The notes beneath the pieces are model-generated. The model was not told the origin of the DNA. It was given only the letters and a program-made list of their open reading frames with translations, and made no database searches. The position numbers and the translations under genes were made by a program. A stretch of DNA of 64,000 nucleotides, from NCBI RefSeq assembly GCF_014489635.1, contig NZ_CP060828.1:7152001-7216000 (forward strand), written 5' to 3'. Below, in pieces: positions 8,219-17,056 of this stretch. Origin of the DNA: Streptomyces roseirectus (GTDB taxonomy: Bacteria > Actinomycetota > Actinomycetes > Streptomycetales > Streptomycetaceae). Positions within the stretch are counted from its first letter, which is position 1. The number at the start of each line of letters is the position of its first letter.

Positions 8219-9283
8219 TCAGCGCTGGTTGCCGCGGTTCGCCTTCCACGCGGCGACCGCCTTGTCGACGATACGCCGCACGACGCGCGTCGCCTCGTGG
8301 TCGTCCTGCTCCTCCAGGGCGTCGACGAGGGCGCAGAGCACGGTGCAATGGGGCTGCACCACGGCGAAGTTGACGATCGCGATGGTCCGGTTGCGCAGGG
8401 AGCCCGTGTCGCTCATGGGGGTCAGCTGGAGCGGGTTGATGGCCAGCCGGATGGACTCCACCCAGAGGTCGAACGTGTCGCGGGTGCGGTTCACCGGCGA
8501 GCGCAACAGCGCCTCGAACAGGGTGCGTTTGTCGGTCGTGCTGAGCAGGCTGCCGGTCGGCGGGACCGGGATGCCGTGCGGAGGAGTGTCCAACCCGGCT
8601 CCTATGGGCTTGAGTTGGTCCAGGAAGGCGTCGTAGCCGACCTGGTAGACGGTCTCGGCGGCGTTGAGCAGGGCGCCGGGGTGGCCGTTCGTGAGGTGGG
8701 CGAGGTGTTCGGCCTGCTCGGGGGTGAGGTCGTTCTCCATCAGCAGGGCCATGGCGACCGCCTCGCTGAGACCGCCGAGGGAGAGGTGGTTCTCGCCCCA
8801 GGTCTCCCCCTTGGCGCGGGAGGTGACGAGACGGTGGCTCGTCCCGGGCACGAAGTGGTCGTAGATGCGGTCGGGGTCGGAGACGTTGTCGTACACGAAC
8901 AGCCACCTGCTGTCCGGTCTGGTCTCCGGGCGCGCGCCGTCGGTCTGCGCCGCGCAGCGCGCCAGCAGCTCGCGGTACTGCGCGTCGATGAGCGCGGACA
9001 GCCGCTCGCCGTCCGGCTCGCCGGAGCACTCGAACCACCAGGCCACGTCGTAACGCCGGGTGTAGCGGCGGCAGTAGGCGATCGCCATCTGCGTCTTGCC
9101 GAAACCCTGGCCCGGCTCGTCGTCGTGCAGCAGGACGTGGCCGTAGCGCGAGAACAGCCGCATCAGGTCGGCGATCTGCTCGTCGCGGCCCTGGAACGGC
9201 AGGCCCTGGTCGGGGATGTTGGATATCGGCGGCGGTGCCGTGGCCGAGCGGGGAGAGTGCGGCAGCGGCACGGGAAGGGTCAC
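8219..9283 (-). CDS. STAND/NB-ARC-like NTPase with C-terminal effector-associated-type domain
   Basis: A 354-residue protein. LPFQGRDEQIADLM (about 28-41) is the entry to an NB-ARC-like domain; the P-loop reads DDEPGQGFGKTQMA, one residue longer than GxxGxGKT and lacking the first Gly; a Walker B-like WLFVYDNVSD follows, then HRLVTSRAKG and a short helical part. Residues about 254-348 repeat the C-terminal domain of the TIR protein at 7211-8197. No repeats for ligand sensing are present, so sensing may come from partners. ATG overlaps the upstream stop (ATGA). Confidence 0.75.
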   Translation of the reverse strand: MTLPVPLPHSPRSATAPPPISNIPDQGLPFQGRDEQIADLMRLFSRYGHVLLHDDEPGQGFGKTQMAIAYCRRYTRRYDVAWWFECSGEPDGERLSALIDAQYRELLARCAAQTDGARPETRPDSRWLFVYDNVSDPDRIYDHFVPGTSHRLVTSRAKGETWGENHLSLGGLSEAVAMALLMENDLTPEQAEHLAHLTNGHPGALLNAAETVYQVGYDAFLDQLKPIGAGLDTPPHGIPVPPTGSLLSTTDKRTLFEALLRSPVNRTRDTFDLWVESIRLAINPLQLTPMSDTGSLRNRTIAIVNFAVVQPHCTVLCALVDALEEQDDHEATRVVRRIVDKAVAAWKANRGNQR

Positions 9284-10443
9284 CGGCCCTCTCCGCCGTG
9301 CTGTCCGGGCAAGGTCGGCCCCGTCTCGTTGACGATGTCGCGCAGCAACCGGGCCTGCCCCTCGTCCGAACCGCTCAGCTGGACGACCGGAACACCCCGG
9401 CGCACCAGCAACGGCCGTGGCTCGGCGTCGATCTGAACGGGGATCAGATCCGCCGCGCCGTCACCGACGAACACCTCCTCCCACTGGTGGAGATCGGGTG
9501 TCCCGGCGTTGAAGTAGCTGCGGGAGAACACCACGACGACCCGTGAACCCACCGCTCGCGCCCGTGCGACCGCCGTCGACAGCGGCTCCAGCTCCGTCTT
9601 CCAGCGCACCTGCCGGACGTCGGCCTCGGCACCGGTACCGGCACCGTCCTCCAGGACCTCCTGGATCCAGTCGGCCCACGGCTGGTCCGCGCCGACGTAA
9701 CTGATGGCGACCGAGCGGGCCTCGGGCTCGGGCGGCCGGTGGCCGGTGTCGGAGTAGCGCAGGTAGCCGTTGTTCTCGCGGCTGCCCGGCGGGCCCGCGT
9801 GGACGACGGTGCGGCCGGGCACCGGGGTGGGCTCGCGGACGTGCGACTTCGTGCCGAACGCCGGGCTCAGCAGCCGGGGCCGGAGACCTTCGAGGGGTTC
9901 GAGGCCGATGCCGCGCGCCTTCGCGATGCGCCGGGCCAGCAGGCCGAGGAGGGCGGCGTACAGGTCGTGGGCCTCGGAGAGGTGGGACTGCATCAGGCCC
10001 AGCAGCCCGTGCTCCTCGTACAGCCGGGCGGCCCCGGGGTCGGCGTCGGGCAGCTCCGCGAGGAACGGCCACGGGGCGGGGACGCCGCGTGGCCGTTCGT
10101 GGCTCTTCACCGGCCGCCACACCAGGGGGACGAGGCAGTCGGAGACGTCCTGGTCCGTCAGGAACTCCTGGCTGCGCATGCGGTGTTGGAACACCGCCCA
10201 CTCCAGGCCGCAGTCCCGGTCGCGGAAGTACTCCCGGGAGTACAGCGCGACCATCACGTCGATGCGCGTGACCTCGCTCTCCAGGACCGGTCCCGAGCCC
10301 TTCTGCGGGCCGAGCACCCCGGCCACCCACAGGCCCTCTTGGGCCTTGAGCCGGTACTCCAGGTCCGCGTGGAAGCGGCTGAGCGACGGCCAGCCGTCGT
10401 TACGCGTGCAGCTGGTGTAGAAGTAGTTGAAGGATCGATCCAC
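9280..10443 (-). CDS. Double TIR-like domain protein
   Basis: A 387-residue protein with two TIR-like halves. N-terminal half (4-190): FNYFYTSCTRND, VMVALYSREYFRDRDCGLEWAVF, resembling the N-terminus of FxsC proteins, with E81 in the CxxE position. C-terminal half (about 243-375): SVAISYVGADQPWADWIQEVL, SRVVVVFSRSYFNAG, VRRGVPVVQLSG. First gene of the minus-strand operon, divergent from the peptide/radical SAM operon across 302 bp. Presence of FxsC-like sequence here links this operon to the divergent one. Catalytic state of the second TIR is unclear. Confidence 0.75.
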   Translation of the reverse strand: MDRSFNYFYTSCTRNDGWPSLSRFHADLEYRLKAQEGLWVAGVLGPQKGSGPVLESEVTRIDVMVALYSREYFRDRDCGLEWAVFQHRMRSQEFLTDQDVSDCLVPLVWRPVKSHERPRGVPAPWPFLAELPDADPGAARLYEEHGLLGLMQSHLSEAHDLYAALLGLLARRIAKARGIGLEPLEGLRPRLLSPAFGTKSHVREPTPVPGRTVVHAGPPGSRENNGYLRYSDTGHRPPEPEARSVAISYVGADQPWADWIQEVLEDGAGTGAEADVRQVRWKTELEPLSTAVARARAVGSRVVVVFSRSYFNAGTPDLHQWEEVFVGDGAADLIPVQIDAEPRPLLVRRGVPVVQLSGSDEGQARLLRDIVNETGPTLPGQHGGEGR

Positions 10444-10745
10444 GCGCCCCTCGCAGACTGCACGGGCTTCGCAACGTCTGGCTCCAGTCGGTCCGGGTCC
10501 CCTCGTTCACCGAGGATAGGCTTCCTTGACCGCGCTGGGTACAGTGGAGGAGTGCCTGGCGGGCGCACGCGTCAGGCGTACGGGCACACGTCAGGCGTAC
10601 GGGGATATTCGCCGACGTCTCACGAGTCCCGGACTTTAGCAGGGTCCGAGGCCGGTCCCACCGCCAGCGCGGGGCCGACCGCTACGCGCCCCCTCAGCGC
10701 CGCCCACGGCGGTGCGCACCGGGGGCCGGGGGAGGGGAGGCCGGC
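10444..10745. other. Divergent intergenic region of the conflict island
   Basis: 302 bp between the double-TIR gene and the precursor peptide gene. It must hold promoters for both operons. The only clear structure is the 19-bp tandem repeat at 10565-10602. A Shine-Dalgarno-like GGAGGGGAGG (10731-10740) precedes the GTG of the peptide gene. Small open frames here have no recognisable content. Confidence 0.6.
10565..10602. repeat. 19-bp direct repeat, two copies
   Basis: Two adjacent copies of a 19-bp unit with core CGTCAGGCGTACGG (10570-10583 and 10589-10602); the units differ at one base near the start (GCACG versus GCACA). A 19-bp period is close to two helical turns, so a protein could bind both copies on one face. 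It lies midway in the divergent promoter region and is a candidate operator for the island. Confidence 0.6.
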
Positions 10746-10964
10746 GTGACGAGGATCGAGAACGGCCGCGAAGGCGGGCGGGCGCCGGGCGAGTTACCCG
10801 GCGCGACCCACGCGGCCTCCACCGAGCGGCTGCCCGCGTTGGCACGCGAAGTGTCCCCCGGCCGGCTCTCCGGTCTGCCGCGTTCGGCGGTGATCGAGGC
10901 GCTGCTGCGCCGGGCGGACGACGACGCCCACCGCACTCCGCCGGGGTGGCACAGTGCGGTCTGA
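10746..10964 (+). CDS. fxsA: FxSxx-COOH-type RiPP precursor peptide (WHSAV terminus)
   Basis: A 72-residue peptide directly before, and overlapping by 11 bp, the radical SAM gene. The leader-like part LPALAREVSPGRLSGLPRSAVIEALLRRAD resembles leaders of FxSxx-COOH peptides, and the C-terminus is GWHSAV, i.e. aromatic-x-Ser-x-x-COOH, with Trp replacing the name-giving Phe. FxsB-type radical SAM enzymes install cyclophane crosslinks from an aromatic ring in such motifs. GTG start with RBS GGAGGGGAGG 5 nt upstream. Identification is by position plus terminus; the Trp variant should be confirmed. Confidence 0.7.
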   Translation: MTRIENGREGGRAPGELPGATHAASTERLPALAREVSPGRLSGLPRSAVIEALLRRADDDAHRTPPGWHSAV

Positions 10965-12210
10965 GACCCGGACCACCAGTTCGCCGGGCCCCTGGGCTAC
11001 TCAACCCTCTGTCACCTTCTCCCAGTTCGTCGTCAAGCTGCACAGCCGCTGCGACTTAGCCTGCCCCGACTGCTACGTCTACGCCCTGCGCGACACCGGC
11101 TGGACCACCCAGCCCCGCGCGATGCCGTACCGCACAAGGGAGTTGACGGCCCGTCGGATCGCGGAGCACGTCCGCGCGCACCGCCCGCCCCGTGCCCGCG
11201 TCATGCTGCACGGCGGTGAACCGCTCCTCGCGGGCCGGCGTCGGCTCGGGCACTTCGCCGAGGCGCTGCGCCGCGAGTGGCGGGACGTGGACACGCCGCT
11301 GGACCTCGTCGTGCAGACCAACGGCGCACAACTGGACCGGAGTTGGCTGGAGTTGTTCCGGCGGCACGGCGTCCGCGTCGGGGTCAGCCTGGACGGCACG
11401 CGCGAGGCGCACGACCGCAGGCGCAGGCGCCCCTCGGGGCGGGGCACGTACGACGACGTCGTCAGGGCGCTGGACCTGCTGCGTGAACACCCCGACCTGT
11501 ACGCCGGGTTGCTCTGCACGGTCGATCTCGGAGCCGACCCCGTCGACACCTACGAGGCGCTGATCGAACGTCAACCCCCGGCACTCGACCTCCTGTTGCC
11601 GCTCGGTACCCGTCAACACCCCCCGCCGGGACTCCCGTCGGACACGGTGCCGTACGCCCGCTGGCTCGCGGCGGTGTTCGACCGGTGGTTCGACGCGCCG
11701 GTCAGGGAGGTCCCGGTACGGATGTTCGACTCGCTGGTGGACCTGCTGCTCGGCGGGGCGACCGGCACCGAACTGTGGGGCGTCGGCGGCTCCGACGTCG
11801 TCGTGGTCCAGCCCGACGGGAGCGTCGAGCAGAACGACATCCTCAAGGCCGTCCACGAGGGCGCCGCGTACACCGGGTTCCACGTCGCCCGGCACAGCTT
11901 CGACGAGGCCGCCGCGCACCCGGGGTTCGCCGCCGAGCGGGCCGGGCTCGCGGGGCTGTGCGGCGCGTGCCGGGAGTGTCCCGTCGTCCGGATCTGCGGG
12001 GGCGGGCTGCGGGCGCACCGGCACCGGGCCGGGAACGGGTACGACAACCCGTCCTGCTACTGCGCCGACCTCAGGGCGTTCATCGCGCATGTTTCCGAAC
12101 GAGTGAACGACAGTCTGCTCGCACTGGTGAAAGGCTGTCACAACCCCGTTACAGAGCAAGGGAATCCCTCTACCATGGGGATGCCCGCCGGGGTAGACCC
12201 GTTGCACTGA
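10954..12210 (+). CDS. fxsB: FxsB-family radical SAM/SPASM peptide maturase
   Basis: A 418-residue radical SAM enzyme. C33, C37 and C40 in SRCDLACPDCYVY form the CxxxCxxC site for the SAM-bound 4Fe-4S cluster; LHGGEPLLAG is the family GGEP motif; the SPASM region (about 336-371, CGACRECPVVRICGGGLRAHR...NPSCYCADL) binds auxiliary clusters. FxsB enzymes form ring-to-side-chain C-C bonds (cyclophanes) in the cognate peptide. No HExxH extension is present, unlike long FxsB proteins. GTG start overlaps the precursor gene, so the two are coupled. The exact start could be a few codons later. Confidence 0.85.
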   Translation: MRSETRTTSSPGPWATQPSVTFSQFVVKLHSRCDLACPDCYVYALRDTGWTTQPRAMPYRTRELTARRIAEHVRAHRPPRARVMLHGGEPLLAGRRRLGHFAEALRREWRDVDTPLDLVVQTNGAQLDRSWLELFRRHGVRVGVSLDGTREAHDRRRRRPSGRGTYDDVVRALDLLREHPDLYAGLLCTVDLGADPVDTYEALIERQPPALDLLLPLGTRQHPPPGLPSDTVPYARWLAAVFDRWFDAPVREVPVRMFDSLVDLLLGGATGTELWGVGGSDVVVVQPDGSVEQNDILKAVHEGAAYTGFHVARHSFDEAAAHPGFAAERAGLAGLCGACRECPVVRICGGGLRAHRHRAGNGYDNPSCYCADLRAFIAHVSERVNDSLLALVKGCHNPVTEQGNPSTMGMPAGVDPLH

Positions 12211-12254
12211 TCAGTGGAGTCGCAAGGGCCTGGGCGGGCCGGGGGGAGGCGAGC

Positions 12255-13028
12255 ATGGTGCCGTATTTCTTCGTCAGCCATGCTGTGGAGGGCGTGGGCC
12301 GACGGGACGTCGAGCACTTCCACGCGGATCTGCAGACCGAGATACGCGGACGCAGAGGCCGCGACCCCGGATACGAAGGACTCCTCGCCGACCACCGCCG
12401 CGGCGACTTCACCCGCACCCCGCCCCCCGAGATCCCGGCGATGAACTGCCGTTGTCTCGTGGTCCTCTACTCGCGGGAATACCTCCGCAGCCCCGCCTGC
12501 GGCTACGACCTGTCGGTGTTCGAGGAACGCCTCAACTGGCGGGTGCACCGCACCGGCGACGCCTCGGTGCGGCCCGTCGGCGTGGTGTGGCAGAGCGCGG
12601 GACTGCCCGCGCGGCTGGTGGAGGAGACGGCACGGCAGTCGGGGCAGACGGTCGTCGGCGACTATCCGCGCGGCGGGGTGGGGCAGTTGATCCGTGACCC
12701 GGCGGCGCGGGGCGGGTACTTACGGGTGGTGCGGAATGTCGTGGACCGTGTACTCGCGGCCGCGGACCGAACACCACCGACCATGACCGCACATGATGTC
12801 GGGTACCTCACGCCTTTCCGGCCTATGTCCCCTACGTCTGCGGTCTCATGGGATGTGCACCTTGCCCCTGTACCGGTACCGTGGCTGACCGGGCGCACCG
12901 GTACGCCACAGGAGACGGCACCCCCACGGGCCGCGATCGACCGGCCGGACTCGCCCCCTCGCACCAGATCGTGGTTCTCCTCCCCGGAGGACGGTGAGCG
13001 TCCCGTCCTCCGAGGACCGCATGGCTGA
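12255..13028 (+). CDS. fxsC: TIR-like protein FxsC
   Basis: A 257-residue protein opening with MVPYFFVSHAVEG and containing CRCLVVLYSREYLRSPACGYDLSVFEERL (64-93), the FxsC TIR-like pattern; the C-terminal third is Pro/Thr/Ser-rich and disordered. Where catalytic TIRs have CxxE, this protein has C82-G-Y-D85, so it may be a non-enzymatic TIR used for assembly. It lies 44 bp after fxsB and 23 bp before the large ATPase/TPR gene. ATG at 12255 is preceded by GGGGGGAGGCGAGC. Confidence 0.82.
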   Translation: MVPYFFVSHAVEGVGRRDVEHFHADLQTEIRGRRGRDPGYEGLLADHRRGDFTRTPPPEIPAMNCRCLVVLYSREYLRSPACGYDLSVFEERLNWRVHRTGDASVRPVGVVWQSAGLPARLVEETARQSGQTVVGDYPRGGVGQLIRDPAARGGYLRVVRNVVDRVLAAADRTPPTMTAHDVGYLTPFRPMSPTSAVSWDVHLAPVPVPWLTGRTGTPQETAPPRAAIDRPDSPPRTRSWFSSPEDGERPVLRGPHG

Positions 13029-13051
13029 CGCGAACATGTGGAGCAGCATCA

Positions 13052-16000
13052 ATGAGCAGCGTGGAGCCGGAGCCGCCCGGCGCCGAGGCCGCCCATGAAC
13101 CGGCGACCGTAGTCACCTTCTACTCGTACAAAGGAGGCGTGGGCCGCACGATGGCCCTGGCCAACGTCGCCTGGATCCTGGCGACCGAGGGCAGCCGCGT
13201 GCTCGTCGTCGACTGGGACCTGGAGTCACCCGGACTCCACCGCTTCTACCATCCCTTCCTGAACGACCCGGAGTTGACCCGCACCACCGGTGTCGTCGAC
13301 ATGGTCCAGGGCTACGGCAGAGGCGTCGAGGCCCTGCTCCGGCAGGAGTTGGACGAGGACGAGTTCGAACTCGGGCTCGGTGAACTCCTGTCGGAGCACA
13401 CCGACGTCCTCGCCCACCGCGACACCGTCCGCTGGAGCGACTTCCGCACCCCGGGCTCGGTCGACTACCTCGGCCCCGGCGTGCAGAACAAGCAGTACAG
13501 CGAACGCGTCGCCTACTTCGACTGGGCCGCGTTCTACGCGCAGCACCGCGGCAAACGCTTCGTGGAGACACTGCGCGAGCGCCTGCGCCGAGGGCCCTAC
13601 GACTACGTCCTCATCGACAGTCGCACCGGCCACTCCGACAACGCGAGCGTGTGCACGCTGTGGCTGCCCGACGTCGTCGTCGCCGGGTTCAACCTGAGCA
13701 ACCAGTCCATCGAGGGCACCGCCTCGGTCGCCCACCAGATCCACCAGCAGGCGCGCGAGGCGGGCCGGGAGATCCGCATCCTGCCCGTGCCGATGCGCGT
13801 CGAGCACGCCGAACCCGGCAAGGCGGGCCGCCGCCGCGCCTACGTCGAACAGCGGTTCGCCGGCCTCGTCGCGCCCCTCACCACCGGCTCCCTGGAGGAG
13901 TACTGGGGCCAGGTCGAGGTGCCCCACCACCCGGCCTTCGCCTACGAGGAGACCCTGGTCCCCTTCACCCTGCGCCCCGGCACCAAGTCCCTCCAACTCG
14001 ACGCCTACGTACGGATCGCGCAGGAGATCAGCCGCGGCAAGGTCTCCTGCGTACGGCCCGTCCCCGAACCCCTGCGCCTCGGGTTCGCCGAGCGGTTCGA
14101 GGAGGTCCGCACACCCGGCCGGCGCACCGCGCGGATCGTGTACGCCACGCCCGACCGGCTGTGGGCCGAGTGGATCCGCGGCGTCCTCGCCCGGGTCGGC
14201 ATCAGCTGCGAGACGACCGCCGAATGGGACCCGCGCACGGCCGGCGCCGATACGAAACCGACGTACACGATCCTCGTCGTCTCGCCCGCCCTGCAGTCCG
14301 CGCCCGCGCTCGACGCCGTCATCCAGCAGCACATCCGGGCCGCCGGACGCCTCGGCTCCGGGGACCGGACGGACTCGATCGTCGCCGTACGCGTCGAGGA
14401 GACCCGCGTCCGCCCGCCGCTCGGCGACCTCAAGGGACCGCACTTGCAGAGCCTCGGCGAGAACGAGGCCGAGGAACTGCTCCTGGAGCACTTCGCGCAC
14501 AACGGGCAGGCCCGCACGCCCAGTTCGGGCGGCGTACGGTTCCCGGGGACCAAGCCGAAGATCTGGCAGGCCCCGCCCAGGAGCGCCACCTTCCAGGGCC
14601 GCGAGAAGAGCATCGGCGACCTGCGCGACGCCTTCCCGCCCGGCCGCTCGGTCGCCCCCGCGATCCTCACCGGCCCCCTCGGCGTCGGCAAGAGCCGTAT
14701 CGCCCTGGAGTTCGCCTACCGCTTCGCCGCCGACTACGACGCCATCTGGTGGCTGCGCGCCGACACCGCCGACTCCGTGCGCGAGGAACTGGCCGCCCTC
14801 GGCGAGCGGTTGGGCATCGCCAGCAAGTCCGCCACCGACGCCGTCGCCCGCACCCTGGCCGCCCTCGCCGACGGCTGGGGCGAGCACCAGCGCTTCCTGC
14901 TCGTCTACGACGACGCCCGCAGGCCTGCCGACCTGGGCGGCCTGCTGCCCGGCGGCGGCAGCAGCCACGTCCTGATCACCTCCGACGCCGACGGCTGGCA
15001 CACCCAGGGCCGCCCGTTCCCGGTCGAGATGCCCACCGAGGGCGAGGCCGCCGAACAACTGCGCCTGCACTTCCCCGGATTGCCCGCGGCGCTCGCCCGG
15101 GACATCCTCGACGTCTCCGGGCGGCTCCCGCAGACCGTCGAACAGGCCGCCGCCTACATCAAGAACGCCGAACTGCCCCTGCGCGAGGCCATCACCGCCT
15201 ACGCCGAGGCCATGCGCGCCCGCGCCGAGGACGGCCCCGTCCAGGCCGGCACCGAACCCGGCTACCCGGCCGCCGCGCACGCCACCTGGGCCGTCTCCAT
15301 GGAGTCGCTGCGCGCCGACCACCCCGCCGCCGAACGCGTCCTGCTGCTCCTCGCCCACCTCGCCCCGACCGGCGCCGCCCTCGACGTCCTGCGCGCCCCC
15401 GCCGCGCTCGGCTGGCTGCGCCCTGGCGGGGAGCGGGCCACCCCCGCGAGCGCCGGACGCGCCTTCCACGCGCTCGGCGAACACGCCCTCGCCCGCGTCG
15501 ACCACGGCGTCGGCCGCGTCGTCGGCGACCCGATGGGCCTGCGCTTCCTGCGCGAATCCCTCACCGCCGACGAGTTCCGCACCTCCCGCGAGGCCGCCCA
15601 GCGGATCCTCGCCTCCCTCGTCCCGCCGGGCCCCGAGGCCGACGAGGAGCGCCACCGGCTGGTGTTCGAGGAACTGGACCAGCACGTCGCCACCAGCGGC
15701 GCCGCCCTCAGCGAGGACCCCGACGTCCGGCGCTGGCTCGTCGTCCAGGTCCGCCACCGGCGCACCGTCCGCCGCCTCGAACCCGCCCGCGCGCTCGCCG
15801 AACAGCTCCTGAACACGTGGACGCAGCGGTACGGGAGCCTCGAAACGACCGAGGACGTCCTGACGCTCCGGCTCGCCGTCGAACTGGGCAACGTGCACCG
15901 CGACGCGGGACGCTTCGCCGCCGCCGAGGAGATCAACCACCGCGCGCTGAACCGGCTGCGCGCCACGCTCGGCCTGGAACACCCGTACACGCTGCGCAGC

Positions 16001-16996
16001 GCCACCGGACGCGGCGCCGAACTGCGCGCCCTCGGCGAGGTCCAGGACGCCTTCGCCGAGGACCAGTCGACGGCCGACATCCTCACCTCGGTCTCCGGCG
16101 CCGACAACCCCTACACCCTGATGGCCTTCCTCAACCTCGGCCTCTCCCTGGCGATGGTCGGCATGACCGCCGAAGCCCTCGACCTGCACCGCGAGACCTA
16201 CGAACGCTGCCGCCGCGTCCTCGGCATCGAACACGAGCTGACCCTCAGCCTCGGCATCCAACTCGGCTGCCGCTACCGGGAGTCGGGCAACTACACCACC
16301 TCCCTCGCCCAGCTGCGGCAGGCCCTCACCGAGGCCGAGGAGCACCACGGCGAGTCCGACCCCGTCACCCTCTACGCGAGCCGCGCCCTCGCCGCGACCC
16401 TGCGCCGCGCCGGCCGTGGCGACCCCGCCCACCTCAGCACCGCCCGCAAGTGCGACGCGGACGCCATGGCCGGCTGGCTCGCCTACGCCGGACCCGAACA
16501 CCACGAACGCCTCGCCGCCGGACTCGCCCTCGCCGCGGACCTGCGGCTGCTCGGCGAGCACACCGAGGCGTGCCGGCTCGCGGAGGACTGCGTGCGCCGG
16601 TACGCGACCTGGAGCGAGGGACACCCCTTCCACCGCATCGCCCAGACCAACCTCGCGCTGTGCCGCCGCAGCGCCGGACTCCTCGACGGCACCGCCGAGT
16701 TGAGCGAACAGGGCTGGCAGGGCCTCGCCGACTCCCTCGGCTCCGACCACCCGTTGACCCTCATCGCCGGCCTCGACCACGCGAACGCCCTGGTGTACGT
16801 GGGGGAGTCGGCCGCCGCCCTCGAACTCGACCGGCGCACCTACGACCGGCTCCGCGTCCGCTGCGGCGACCGCCACCCCCTCACCTCGTTCGCCGCCGCC
16901 AACCTCCAGGACAGCCAGGCCCGCGCCGGCGAGACCGCCGCCGGCCTGCCGGGCACCGCACGGACAGAGCTCGACCTCGATGTCCCGTACATCTGA
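13052..16996 (+). CDS. fxsT: FxSxx-COOH system protein: KGGVGR-ATPase, TIR-like, NB-ARC and TPR domains
   Basis: A 1314-residue multidomain protein. Residues 20-340: ParA/SIMIBI-like ATPase with variant P-loop YKGGVGRTMA (27-34), VLVVDWDLESPG and VLIDSRTG. About 355-485: TIR-like module (RIVYATPDRLWAEWIRGVL). About 515-800: NB-ARC/STAND NTPase with FQGREK, GPLGVGKS (541-548), FLLVYDDA. About 930-1290: TPR array with repeats such as HPYTLRSATGRGAELRALG. In actinobacteria such proteins accompany FxsA/B/C. The architecture suggests an oligomerising signal platform in the cytoplasm. Its ligand is unknown. Confidence 0.85.
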   Translation: MSSVEPEPPGAEAAHEPATVVTFYSYKGGVGRTMALANVAWILATEGSRVLVVDWDLESPGLHRFYHPFLNDPELTRTTGVVDMVQGYGRGVEALLRQELDEDEFELGLGELLSEHTDVLAHRDTVRWSDFRTPGSVDYLGPGVQNKQYSERVAYFDWAAFYAQHRGKRFVETLRERLRRGPYDYVLIDSRTGHSDNASVCTLWLPDVVVAGFNLSNQSIEGTASVAHQIHQQAREAGREIRILPVPMRVEHAEPGKAGRRRAYVEQRFAGLVAPLTTGSLEEYWGQVEVPHHPAFAYEETLVPFTLRPGTKSLQLDAYVRIAQEISRGKVSCVRPVPEPLRLGFAERFEEVRTPGRRTARIVYATPDRLWAEWIRGVLARVGISCETTAEWDPRTAGADTKPTYTILVVSPALQSAPALDAVIQQHIRAAGRLGSGDRTDSIVAVRVEETRVRPPLGDLKGPHLQSLGENEAEELLLEHFAHNGQARTPSSGGVRFPGTKPKIWQAPPRSATFQGREKSIGDLRDAFPPGRSVAPAILTGPLGVGKSRIALEFAYRFAADYDAIWWLRADTADSVREELAALGERLGIASKSATDAVARTLAALADGWGEHQRFLLVYDDARRPADLGGLLPGGGSSHVLITSDADGWHTQGRPFPVEMPTEGEAAEQLRLHFPGLPAALARDILDVSGRLPQTVEQAAAYIKNAELPLREAITAYAEAMRARAEDGPVQAGTEPGYPAAAHATWAVSMESLRADHPAAERVLLLLAHLAPTGAALDVLRAPAALGWLRPGGERATPASAGRAFHALGEHALARVDHGVGRVVGDPMGLRFLRESLTADEFRTSREAAQRILASLVPPGPEADEERHRLVFEELDQHVATSGAALSEDPDVRRWLVVQVRHRRTVRRLEPARALAEQLLNTWTQRYGSLETTEDVLTLRLAVELGNVHRDAGRFAAAEEINHRALNRLRATLGLEHPYTLRSATGRGAELRALGEVQDAFAEDQSTADILTSVSGADNPYTLMAFLNLGLSLAMVGMTAEALDLHRETYERCRRVLGIEHELTLSLGIQLGCRYRESGNYTTSLAQLRQALTEAEEHHGESDPVTLYASRALAATLRRAGRGDPAHLSTARKCDADAMAGWLAYAGPEHHERLAAGLALAADLRLLGEHTEACRLAEDCVRRYATWSEGHPFHRIAQTNLALCRRSAGLLDGTAELSEQGWQGLADSLGSDHPLTLIAGLDHANALVYVGESAAALELDRRTYDRLRVRCGDRHPLTSFAAANLQDSQARAGETAAGLPGTARTELDLDVPYI

Positions 16997-17056
16997 TCGA
17001 GAGTCAGAAACACGCTACGGGGCACCAGTCGGGTACCGCGCGAGAGGGGGACGGCA

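Noticed and set aside
10565..10602. Start of a CRISPR array
   Set aside because: Only two contiguous 19-bp copies, no spacers and no cas genes anywhere in the window.
13226..16876. A 1216-codon open frame on the minus strand, and similar ones at 42585-45770 (-), 16840-19956 (-) and 13651-17271 (+)
   Set aside because: They are by-products of high third-position GC opposite or beside real genes; their translations are low-complexity and match no fold, whereas the opposite frames carry clear motifs.
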